From assembly GCA_003248775.1 (NCBI GenBank), contig QFQX01000062.1:1-22571 (forward strand): a stretch of 22,571 nt of DNA, in the 5' to 3' direction. Origin of the DNA: Shinella sp. (lineage in GTDB: Bacteria > Pseudomonadota > Alphaproteobacteria > Rhizobiales > Rhizobiaceae). The translations under genes were made by a program, and so were the position numbers. This document shows, piece by piece, positions 15,309 through 22,500 of the stretch (the first letter of the stretch is position 1; each line of letters opens with the position of its first letter). A model generated the notes under the pieces. That model was not told the origin of the DNA. It saw only the letters and a list, made by a program, of their open reading frames with translations, and did not search any database.

Positions 15309-16871
15309 ATGGCCCGCGCTCCTAAGAAAACTGCCCCCCAGACCACCGCCCAGCGTCTCGATTCCATCGTCAAGTCCGCGCGCAAGATCATGCGCAAGGA
15401 CAAGGGCCTGAACGGTGATCTCGATCGCTTGCCGGTGCTGACATGGATCATGTTTCTCAAATTCCTTGATGACCTTGAACGGTTGCACGCCGACGAGGCG
15501 GAACTTGCGGGCAGCGACTTCGACCACGCCATCGAACCGCCTTACCGCTGGCGGGACTGGGCGGCGGACAAGGACGGCATTACCGGGCCTGACCTGCTCA
15601 CCTTCATCACCGCTGAAAAGACGATCCTGCCGAACGGCGCAGAGGGGCCGGGCCTGTTTGCCTACCTGCGATCCTTGCGAGGCACCAACGGCGGGCGCGA
15701 CCGGCGGGATGTTATCTCGACCGTGTTCCGCGGTGTCACCAACCGCATGGAAAGCGGCTATCTGCTGCGCGACGTAATCAACCTGATCAACGGCATCCAT
15801 TTCGACAGCTCCGAGGAAATGCACACGCTCGGGCGGTTGTATGAAACGCTGCTGCGCGAAATGCGCGATGCGGCGGGCGATAGCGGCGAGTTCTACACCC
15901 CGCGTGCCGTGGTGCGCTTCATGGTCGAACGGATCGATCCCCGGATCGGGGAAACGGTGCTCGATCCGGCCTGCGGCACCGGCGGTTTTCTGACCGAAGC
16001 CTTCGCCCACATGGCGCTGCAGGCCGATACCGTCGAGAAGCGGGAACAGCTCCAGTCCGGCACTCTTATGGGCGTGGAACCGAAGTCGCTGCCGTTCCTG
16101 CTGGTGCAGATGAACCTGCTTTTGCACGGGCTGGAATCGCCTGAGATCGATCCCGGCAATGCGCTGCGTTTTCGCCTGTCCGAGATCGGCGAGCGCGAAC
16201 GGGTCAATGTGGTCCTCACCAATCCGCCTTTTGGCGGCGAGGAAGAGGCCGGCATCCTGTCCAACTTCCCCGATGATCGCCGTACGGCGGAAACGGCACT
16301 GCTGTTCCTGCAACTGATCATGCGGCGGCTGAAGCGAAAGGGACAAGGCCGCGCCGCCGTGGTCGTGCCGCACGGCACGCTGTTCGGCACCGGCGTCGCC
16401 GCCCGGATCAAGGCGGACCTGCTGGAGAAGTTCAATCTCCACACCATCGTGCGCCTGCCCGAGGGCGTCTTCGCGCCTTACACCGACATCGCAGCCAATA
16501 TCCTGTTCTTCGACACAACTGGCCCGACCGGGCAGATTGCCTATTGGGAGCAGCCCGCGCCCGAAGGTCGCCGGAAATACTCAAAGACCGCACCGCTTCA
16601 GTCTGCAGATCTGGCTGACCTCAGCGCATGGTGGGGCTCACGCGGGGACGATCCCCGCGCGTGGCTGGTCGATGGTCAGGGGCTAATCGAGCGTGACGCC
16701 GGTGGGCAGGTCGTGGCTGTCAATCTTGATATCAAGAACCCCAAATCCAAAGCTGCCGAAGATCACCGGACCGCCAGCGAGATATTGAGCGTCGCATTGA
16801 AGAAGGAAGAAGAGGTTTTGGGCCTCCTGCACGATCTACAGGCGCTTATCGGCGAGCATGAGGCGGCATGA
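15309..16871 (+). CDS. hsdM: Type I N6-adenine DNA methyltransferase, M subunit
   Basis: A 520-residue methyltransferase that transfers a methyl group from S-adenosylmethionine to adenine N6 in the target set by HsdS. An N-terminal helical HsdM domain (about 12-150) precedes the catalytic domain with SAM motif I DPACGTGGF (D219) and catalytic motif IV NPPF (N305). A C-terminal helical tail contacts HsdS. AAGGAC lies before the ATG. The stop overlaps the hsdS start (ATGA at 16868-16871), which couples translation. Length and motifs are complete, so modification should be active if hsdS is. Confidence 0.95.
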   Translation: MARAPKKTAPQTTAQRLDSIVKSARKIMRKDKGLNGDLDRLPVLTWIMFLKFLDDLERLHADEAELAGSDFDHAIEPPYRWRDWAADKDGITGPDLLTFITAEKTILPNGAEGPGLFAYLRSLRGTNGGRDRRDVISTVFRGVTNRMESGYLLRDVINLINGIHFDSSEEMHTLGRLYETLLREMRDAAGDSGEFYTPRAVVRFMVERIDPRIGETVLDPACGTGGFLTEAFAHMALQADTVEKREQLQSGTLMGVEPKSLPFLLVQMNLLLHGLESPEIDPGNALRFRLSEIGERERVNVVLTNPPFGGEEEAGILSNFPDDRRTAETALLFLQLIMRRLKRKGQGRAAVVVPHGTLFGTGVAARIKADLLEKFNLHTIVRLPEGVFAPYTDIAANILFFDTTGPTGQIAYWEQPAPEGRRKYSKTAPLQSADLADLSAWWGSRGDDPRAWLVDGQGLIERDAGGQVVAVNLDIKNPKSKAAEDHRTASEILSVALKKEEEVLGLLHDLQALIGEHEAA

Positions 16872-18010
16872 GCCAATCGCAGGAAGTGCGCTTGCATGAC
16901 GTTATGCGTCTCGACCTCGCACCTTGCCGTGTCGAGGCTGGCCGGACCTATCCAAACATCGGAATTTACAGCTTCGGACGCGGCACATTCTCAAAGCCTC
17001 CGATTGAGGCTGCATCCACGAGTGCGCAAACTCTTTATCGGGTTTCTGCCGGACAGGTAATCTACAGTCGCCTGTTTGCATTCGAGGGTGCCTATTCCAC
17101 CGTCCCGGCAGAGCATGATGGGGCCTATGTTTCGAATGAATTTCCGACCTTCAGCATCGACGAAGACCGTGCCGTCCCTGCATTCATAGGATGGTTGTTC
17201 CGGTGGGAAGGTACTTGGGCTGCGCTACGGAAACGCACCGTAGGCATGGGCGATAGACGCCAACGGATACATCCCGATAGCGTTCTTTCTCACACCATTC
17301 GCCTCCCTTCGCGAAGCGAGCAACTGGCTGTGGTTGCGCGACTTGATTACGTAGCACAGCGCCTCTCTGAACGGCGTGGACGAGCAGAGATTATTGATTC
17401 TGAAATCGGCTCAACCCTCCGCGCCGCGTTCGCGCGGATCATCGCCGATGCGCCTCATGTGACGATGGGCGAGATTGCACCATTGGTGCGCCGTCCGGTG
17501 ACGATCGATCCGGATGGGTCCTATCCCGAACTCGGGGTCCGCTCCTTCGGCAAGGGCACATTTCAAAAACCCGCGCTTCCCGGCATCGAAGTTGGCACGA
17601 AGAAGCTCTTCACCGTCGAGGCGGGCGACCTCGTGTTCAACATCGTGTTCGCTTGGGAAGGTGCCGTTGCAGTCTCGTCGAGCGGCGATGCTGGCCGTGT
17701 CGGTTCACATCGCTTCCTGACCTGTGTTCCCGATCCGGACCGGGCGACTGCGGATTTCCTCCGCTTCTGGTTCCTCAGTGAGGAAGGTATGCTTGCTTTG
17801 AGCCAGGCTTCTCCCGGTGGAGCTGGCCGCAACCGGACGCTCGGCATCAAAGCGCTGGAAGCCATCAAGGTGCCAGTCCCCTCGCTCGACGCCCAGCTCT
17901 GGTTCGATAGCCTCCAGGCCAAGGCCCGCGCCGCCAAGGCTGCGCAGGCCGAGGCAACCGCGCACCTCGACCAGTTGCTTCCGGCAATGCTGAACGAGGT
18001 ATTCGGCTGA
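16868..18010 (+). CDS. hsdS: Type I specificity subunit with two similar recognition domains
   Basis: A 380-residue subunit that reads the bipartite DNA target. TRD1 (about 1-150) is followed by a conserved helical spacer (about 150-190), TRD2 (about 195-345) and a C-terminal coiled-coil helix (KARAAKAAQAEATAHLDQLL). The two TRDs clearly resemble each other: YPNIGIYSFGRGTFSKPP in TRD1 against YPELGVRSFGKGTFQKPA in TRD2, then matching VSAGQVIYSRLFAFEGA and VEAGDLVFNIVFAWEGA stretches. TRD1 is less GC-rich than the rest of the operon, as often seen where recognition domains are exchanged. The target sequence cannot be read from the protein. It overlaps the hsdM stop. Confidence 0.92.
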   Translation: MSQSQEVRLHDVMRLDLAPCRVEAGRTYPNIGIYSFGRGTFSKPPIEAASTSAQTLYRVSAGQVIYSRLFAFEGAYSTVPAEHDGAYVSNEFPTFSIDEDRAVPAFIGWLFRWEGTWAALRKRTVGMGDRRQRIHPDSVLSHTIRLPSRSEQLAVVARLDYVAQRLSERRGRAEIIDSEIGSTLRAAFARIIADAPHVTMGEIAPLVRRPVTIDPDGSYPELGVRSFGKGTFQKPALPGIEVGTKKLFTVEAGDLVFNIVFAWEGAVAVSSSGDAGRVGSHRFLTCVPDPDRATADFLRFWFLSEEGMLALSQASPGGAGRNRTLGIKALEAIKVPVPSLDAQLWFDSLQAKARAAKAAQAEATAHLDQLLPAMLNEVFG

Positions 18011-18042
18011 TCCGAGCAGCGCGTTACGCGGGTTTAGATGCA

Positions 18043-18078
18043 ACAAGACCCTCACCGGTCACCCGGGGAGGGTCTTGT
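18043..18078. repeat. Perfect 11-bp inverted repeat after hsdS
   Basis: ACAAGACCCTC (18043-18053) and GAGGGTCTTGT (18068-18078) are exact complements around a 14-base GC-rich loop. No T-run follows on either strand, so it is not a textbook intrinsic terminator. It may end hsd transcription by another route, protect an RNA end, or belong to the 5' part of the tracrRNA precursor. Confidence 0.5.
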
Positions 18079-18225
18079 GAATACAGAAGCCTCTGTATCA
18101 GTGCTTCAATAAGGAATTTCCCTTTCGGGATGATCCTTCACAGTGAAGCTCTGTTACCGTGGCTTCCCTACCGATTTGCCTCAATCACGATTGCCGATTG
18201 ACCTTGCCGGGTCAAGGCGCTTCTT
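18079..18225 (+). ncRNA. Probable tracrRNA of the type II-C locus
   Basis: The element GTGCTTCAATAAGG (18101-18114) matches the junction of the Neisseria type II-C tracrRNA (GCTACAATAAGG), where the anti-repeat ends and the nexus begins. It is followed at once by a nexus-like hairpin AAGGA-ATT-TCCC-TTTC-GGGA-TGA-TCCTT (18111-18138), then CTTCA-CAG-TGAAG (18136-18148, which would compete with its 3' arm), and a last hairpin around TTGACC-N6-GGTCAA (18198-18215) followed by GCTTCTTTC as possible terminator. If correct, the cognate CRISPR repeat should begin with GTTGAAGC. The anti-repeat would lie in about 18079-18110, which itself contains ATACAGA-AGCC-TCTGTAT (18081-18098). The ends are estimates. 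Position directly upstream of cas9 on the same strand is usual for type II-C. Confidence 0.55.
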
Positions 18226-18234
18226 TCGAAAGAA
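18221..18234. promoter_or_regulatory. 14-bp perfect palindrome before cas9
   Basis: TTCTTTCGAAAGAA is a perfect palindrome 11 bases upstream of the cas9 ATG, and its right arm abuts the AGGGGAAAG ribosome-binding site. It could be a repressor operator for cas9. No regulator is identified. Confidence 0.4.
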
Positions 18235-18245
18235 AGGGGAAAGTA

Positions 18246-21200
18246 ATGAACGGCCTCGTTTTTGGTATCGATCTGGGCATTGCATCTTGCGGCTGGGCCG
18301 TGCTGCGACACCCTACCCCCGGCGATCCGTCCGGCGAGATCGTCGCCATGGGATCGTGGATGTTCGACGTTCCCGAAACCGACAAGGAGCGTACCCCAAC
18401 CAACCAGATCCGGCGCGGCAATCGTCTGCTGCGCCGTGTCATTCGTCGCCGGGCACAACGCATGTCGGAAATCCGGCGCCTGTTTGCGGAACACGGTCTG
18501 CTGGCAGGCAACGAATCTGATGCGCTGAAGCGCGCCGGACTAGATCCGTGGGAGCTGCGTGCACGGGGCCTCGATAAACCACTCTCGCCCGCAGAATTTG
18601 CCGTCGCCCTGGGCCACATCGCCAAGCGACGCGGGTTCAAATCGGCGAGGAAGGGCAAGGAGGCGAACACCGCTGGCGACGATCAGAAGATGCTCAAGGC
18701 GCTGGAAGCGACCAAAGAGCGACTCGGCCGATATCGAACCGTTGGCGAGATGTTTGGCCGCGATGCCGATTTCCGTGACCGGAAGCGCAATCGCGATGGT
18801 CTGTTCGACCGCACCCAGAGCCGTGATGATCTGATCCACGAAGTTGGAAAGCTGTTCGAGGCGCAACGCCGCTTGGGCAATGGCGCCGCGTCAACCGCCC
18901 TAGAAACTGAATTCACCGCAATCGCCTTTCGCCAGCTGGAAATGCAGGATAGCGAAAAGCTGGTTGGCATGTGCCAGTTCGAGCCCACAGAAAAGCGCGC
19001 CGCCAGATTTGCGCCATCGTTCGAAAAGTTCCGCCTGCTTGGCAAGCTGGTGAACCTGCGCATTACCACGCCGGATGGCGAGCGCCCGCTCACGCCCGAG
19101 GAAATCAGGCTGGCGACGGGCGATCTAGGCAAGACAGCCAAACTTTCCGTCAAGGAAGTGCGCAAGCGGATCGGGCTGCCAGCTGATCAGCGTTTCACCG
19201 CAATCAAACCGGAGGAAGAAACACAGGACATTGCCGCGCGCACAGGCGAGGCCATGCACGGTACCAAGAAGCTGCGCGATGCCATAGGCGAAGCGCTTTG
19301 GGCGGAAATGCAGGACAAACCTGAACAGCTTGACCGGATCGCCCATGTCATCAGTTTCCATGAAACTGCCGACAAGATCGGCGCTGAACTTCGCAAGCTG
19401 GGCTTGCCCACCGGCACAGCGGACGCACTGCTGGACGACCTGTCCGCTTTCTCGCGCTTCAAGGGTGCTGGTCATATCTCCGCCAAGGCCGCACGTTCCT
19501 TATTCCCGCACCTCGAAGCGGGACTGCGTTACGATCAGGCTTGCGCGATGAATGGCTGGGACCACAGCGCTACACGCTGGTCGAAACGCGAGCAGGTCCT
19601 AGACAAGAAGGGGTTTAACAAACTCGTCGAGGAGTTGATCGACGACATTGCAAATCCCATCGCCCGCAAATCCCTAACCGAAGGGCTGAAGCAACTCTGG
19701 GCGATGCGTAACCGCTGGGGTCTGCCGGATGCGATCCACATTGAGATGGCGCGCGATGTCGGCAACAGCCTCGAAAAGCGGCGGGAACTCGAACGCGACC
19801 ATGAGAAAATCAACAAGCAGCGGAAGGCTGAAAGAGAGGAGGCAGCCGCGCAGCTCGGTGTCGAACCAGAGGACATCAATGGCGATACACTGATACGGTA
19901 TCGCCTCTGGAAGGAACAGGGCGGGTTTTGCCCGTATTCGGGCAAGAAGATTCCCTGTGATGCAATCGCAGATTCGAGCAATCTCGTCGAGATTGAGCAT
20001 ATCCTTCCGCGATCTCGGTTCTTCGACAACAGTTATATGAACAAGGTTCTCAGCTTCACCGCGCCCAATCGAGAAAAGAAGGGGTGGACTCCTTTCGAAT
20101 GGTTCTCGGCAACGAAGGCGCCAGAGGAATGGGAATTGTTCGTGGCCCGCGTGGAAACCAACCCCAACCTTCCCAATCGGAAAAAGCGCAATCTTGTGCT
20201 CAAGAATGCCGACGAGGCAGCGGAAAGGTTCAAAAGCCGCAACCTCAATGATACGCGTTATGCCTGCCGCTTGCTCGCCGACGCCGTTAAACTCTTCTAT
20301 CCGGCGGGTCGTAGGGGTGAACGCGATGGCGAGCGCCCGGTCAGAACGCGACCGGGCGGACTGACCTCAGCCCTGCGTCACGCATGGGGCGTGGAATCGC
20401 TCAAGAAGGTCGACGGTAAGCGGGTTGAAGATGCCCGTCACCACGCTCTCGATGCCCTCGTGGTTGCTGCGATCGGAGAATGGGAAGTGCAGCGGCTCAC
20501 GCGGTCCTATCAGGAATGGGAGCAGAAAGGCCTTGCCCGCCCGCTGCGGCAGGTTGATCCGCCGTGGGGCGATGCCGCCAGCTTCCGCCGGGAGGTCAAG
20601 GAGGCATATGACAATGTCTTCGTCGCGAGGCCGGAACGGAGACGTGCGCGCGGCGAGGGACATGCCGCGACCATTCGCCAAGTGAAGGAGCGCGATGGTG
20701 CATTGGTCGTCTATGAACGTAAGTCGATCACCGACCTTGGCATGGAAAAGGGTAAGTTTTCCAAGACCAAGGCTTTGAAGCAACTTTCAATGCTGAAGGA
20801 TCGTGAACGCAACCTCGTGGTCGCAAAGGCAATCGAAGACTGGATCGAAAGCGGGCGTCCCGTGGAAAATCCTCCACTTGGGCTACCCGTTTCGAAAGAT
20901 TCCGACGCACCCCGTCACCCCATTCTAAAGGTCCGCCTCGCTACAGAGAAGAAGCCAGCCGTGGACGTTCGCGGCGGCGTCGCTGACCGAGGGGAATTTG
21001 TTCGAATCGACGTGTTCACCTTGCCAAACAAGAAAGGAGAGGACGAATTCTACCTGGTGCCGATTTACCCACATGAGGTTCATAGCAAGTCTCCTCCGGC
21101 AGCCTTCATGACGACGGACGGTCAAGAGAAACCTCTTACTGCCAATCATGTCTTCAAGATGAGCATTTATAATCGAAGCTATGTTGAGATCGAGAAGCGG

Positions 21201-21428
21201 GACGGTCGGGTTGTTGCTGGGTACGTGGTGTCGTTTGATCGATCTGTGGCAGCTCTGAAGATCTATGAACACCATACACTCAAGCCAGTTGAAAAGAGCT
21301 CGGGTGTAAAGACCCTAAAAAGATTTTCGAAGTATAATGTGGATCGCTTCGGCGTGCGTTCCGAAGTGAAATCCGAGGTCCGCACATGGCATGGCGTGGT
21401 CTGCACATCTCCAATCCCGCCAGACTGA
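18246..21428 (+). CDS. cas9: Cas9, type II-C RNA-guided DNA endonuclease
   Basis: A 1060-residue Cas9, in the size range of compact type II-C enzymes. RuvC-I has D9 (FGIDLGIASCGWAV). The arginine-rich bridge helix follows (about 50-82, IRRGNRLLRRVIRRRAQRM). RuvC-II has E500 (HIEMARD), HNH has H585 and N608 (EHILPRSRFFDNSYMNKVL, then APNREKK), and RuvC-III has H732/H733 and D736 (HHALDALVVAA). The HNH residue before the catalytic His is Glu (E584) where Neisseria and Campylobacter Cas9 have Asp. The C-terminal WED/PAM-interacting region is about 830-1060. The open frame extends to 18159, but ATG 18246 starts the family N-terminus and follows AGGGGAAAG. The 3' end overlaps cas1 by 43 bases. GC content drops in the last 300 bases. 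No lesion is seen, so the enzyme looks intact. Confidence 0.96.
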   Translation: MNGLVFGIDLGIASCGWAVLRHPTPGDPSGEIVAMGSWMFDVPETDKERTPTNQIRRGNRLLRRVIRRRAQRMSEIRRLFAEHGLLAGNESDALKRAGLDPWELRARGLDKPLSPAEFAVALGHIAKRRGFKSARKGKEANTAGDDQKMLKALEATKERLGRYRTVGEMFGRDADFRDRKRNRDGLFDRTQSRDDLIHEVGKLFEAQRRLGNGAASTALETEFTAIAFRQLEMQDSEKLVGMCQFEPTEKRAARFAPSFEKFRLLGKLVNLRITTPDGERPLTPEEIRLATGDLGKTAKLSVKEVRKRIGLPADQRFTAIKPEEETQDIAARTGEAMHGTKKLRDAIGEALWAEMQDKPEQLDRIAHVISFHETADKIGAELRKLGLPTGTADALLDDLSAFSRFKGAGHISAKAARSLFPHLEAGLRYDQACAMNGWDHSATRWSKREQVLDKKGFNKLVEELIDDIANPIARKSLTEGLKQLWAMRNRWGLPDAIHIEMARDVGNSLEKRRELERDHEKINKQRKAEREEAAAQLGVEPEDINGDTLIRYRLWKEQGGFCPYSGKKIPCDAIADSSNLVEIEHILPRSRFFDNSYMNKVLSFTAPNREKKGWTPFEWFSATKAPEEWELFVARVETNPNLPNRKKRNLVLKNADEAAERFKSRNLNDTRYACRLLADAVKLFYPAGRRGERDGERPVRTRPGGLTSALRHAWGVESLKKVDGKRVEDARHHALDALVVAAIGEWEVQRLTRSYQEWEQKGLARPLRQVDPPWGDAASFRREVKEAYDNVFVARPERRRARGEGHAATIRQVKERDGALVVYERKSITDLGMEKGKFSKTKALKQLSMLKDRERNLVVAKAIEDWIESGRPVENPPLGLPVSKDSDAPRHPILKVRLATEKKPAVDVRGGVADRGEFVRIDVFTLPNKKGEDEFYLVPIYPHEVHSKSPPAAFMTTDGQEKPLTANHVFKMSIYNRSYVEIEKRDGRVVAGYVVSFDRSVAALKIYEHHTLKPVEKSSGVKTLKRFSKYNVDRFGVRSEVKSEVRTWHGVVCTSPIPPD

Positions 21429-22288
21429 CGCATCGCAGCCGTCAGATCGTCGTCGATCCTGAAGAAGGCGATGAGGCGCTCACCTTCCCGGTCGAAGACA
21501 TCGCGTGGATAATTCTCGATACCCCGCAAGTCTCAGTAAGCGGCTCCTTGCTCAGCGCGTTGGCGGAAAACGGGGTCGCGATGGTGGTGCCGGACGCGAA
21601 ACACCATCCGGCTGGAATGCTCATGTCATTCCACCAGCATCATGCGCAGGCCGCCATCGCCCACGCTCAGATCGGGATGAGCCAGCCGCTGAAAAAGCGG
21701 CTATGGCAAAAGCTCGTTTCCGCCAAGATTGAAAACCAAGCCGCCGTCCTGCGCGGAATTGGAAGTGATCATGCTACCGCTCTGTCCGCCATGGCGGGGC
21801 GGGTTGGCTCAGGCGATCCGGACAACCTGGAGGCCCAGGCGGCCCGCGCCTATTGGCAGCGCCTTTTCGAAGGGTTTCGGCGACATGGCGAAGACCGGCG
21901 AAATGGCCTGCTGAACTACGGATATGCTGTGGTCCGCGCGGCTCTTGCACGGTCCTGCGCTGCATCCGGCTTGCTTCCTGCCTTCGGCATTCATCACAGA
22001 TCCAGAACAAACCCATTCAATCTTGTCGATGATCTCATTGAACCATTCCGACCGGTCGTCGATCGAATGGCCCGTGCTCGGGTGACCGCCGAAGAACGAG
22101 ACGAGATGGACGTCGAAGATCGCCGCCATATGGCGGGCATCCTGAGCGAGAACATCTCGATCGGCGAAGAGCGCTTGACGATCCTTGCAGCCACAGAGGC
22201 GGTCGCCGCCAGCCTGGTCAGATCGATCGAAGCCGGCAACGCCACACCGCTGAACACACCAGCGCTTCCGCTGGCCCGGCGAAACTAA
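21386..22288 (+). CDS. cas1: Cas1 spacer-integration nuclease (type II)
   Basis: A 300-residue integrase that, with Cas2, inserts new spacers into the CRISPR array. The metal-binding residues are present: E149 (NLEAQAARAYW), H204 (GIHHRSRTNPFNL) and E219 (LIEPFRP), matching the spacing of Streptococcus pyogenes Cas1. The N-terminal beta domain (about 1-80) starts MAWRGLHISNPARLTHRSRQ as expected for type II Cas1. It overlaps the cas9 3' end by 43 bases and is 2 bases from cas2. The protein looks complete. With a truncated Cas2 and no array beside it, adaptation here is doubtful. Confidence 0.94.
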   Translation: MAWRGLHISNPARLTHRSRQIVVDPEEGDEALTFPVEDIAWIILDTPQVSVSGSLLSALAENGVAMVVPDAKHHPAGMLMSFHQHHAQAAIAHAQIGMSQPLKKRLWQKLVSAKIENQAAVLRGIGSDHATALSAMAGRVGSGDPDNLEAQAARAYWQRLFEGFRRHGEDRRNGLLNYGYAVVRAALARSCAASGLLPAFGIHHRSRTNPFNLVDDLIEPFRPVVDRMARARVTAEERDEMDVEDRRHMAGILSENISIGEERLTILAATEAVAASLVRSIEAGNATPLNTPALPLARRN

Positions 22289-22290
22289 GC

Positions 22291-22500
22291 ATGGAGGCCG
22301 ACGAGGTACGCTTCATGTGGTTGATGGTATTCTTCGACCTGCCGGTGAAAACAAAACCGCAGAGACGGCGAGCCAGCCAATTTCGCCAGTTCCTCAAGAA
22401 GGACGGCTACATGATGCTGCAACTTTCAGTTTACGCGAGGGTCTGCCGGGGGCAAGATGCTGTGGATAAGCATATCCGCCGGGTGCGAAGCATTCCATAA
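22291..22500 (+). CDS. cas2: Cas2, C-terminally truncated
   Basis: A 69-residue frame. Residues 1-65 match type II Cas2 (FMWLMVFFDLPVKTKPQRRR, then FLKKDGYMMLQLSVYARVCRG), with the first strand and its FDLP aspartate present. Family members are usually near 100 residues and continue after the RRV segment with a strand like VRVLxLTDKQ. Here the frame goes RRVRSIP and stops. The bases beyond about 22485 do not continue Cas2 in any plus-strand frame and instead encode a thiolase fragment on the minus strand. The second half of the ferredoxin-like fold and the C-terminal strand that bridges to Cas1 are missing, so it is probably non-functional unless the junction is an assembly artefact. Confidence 0.85.
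   Translation: MEADEVRFMWLMVFFDLPVKTKPQRRRASQFRQFLKKDGYMMLQLSVYARVCRGQDAVDKHIRRVRSIP

Noticed and set aside
15156..16442. Long minus-strand open frame of 428 codons opposite hsdM
   Set aside because: It lies entirely antisense to hsdM and the hsdR 3' end, whose motifs are clear; long antisense frames are expected in GC-rich DNA. The translated text shows no family pattern.
18081..18138. Degenerate CRISPR repeats upstream of cas9
   Set aside because: No sequence here recurs at repeat-spacer distance. The hairpins fit a tracrRNA better than an array.
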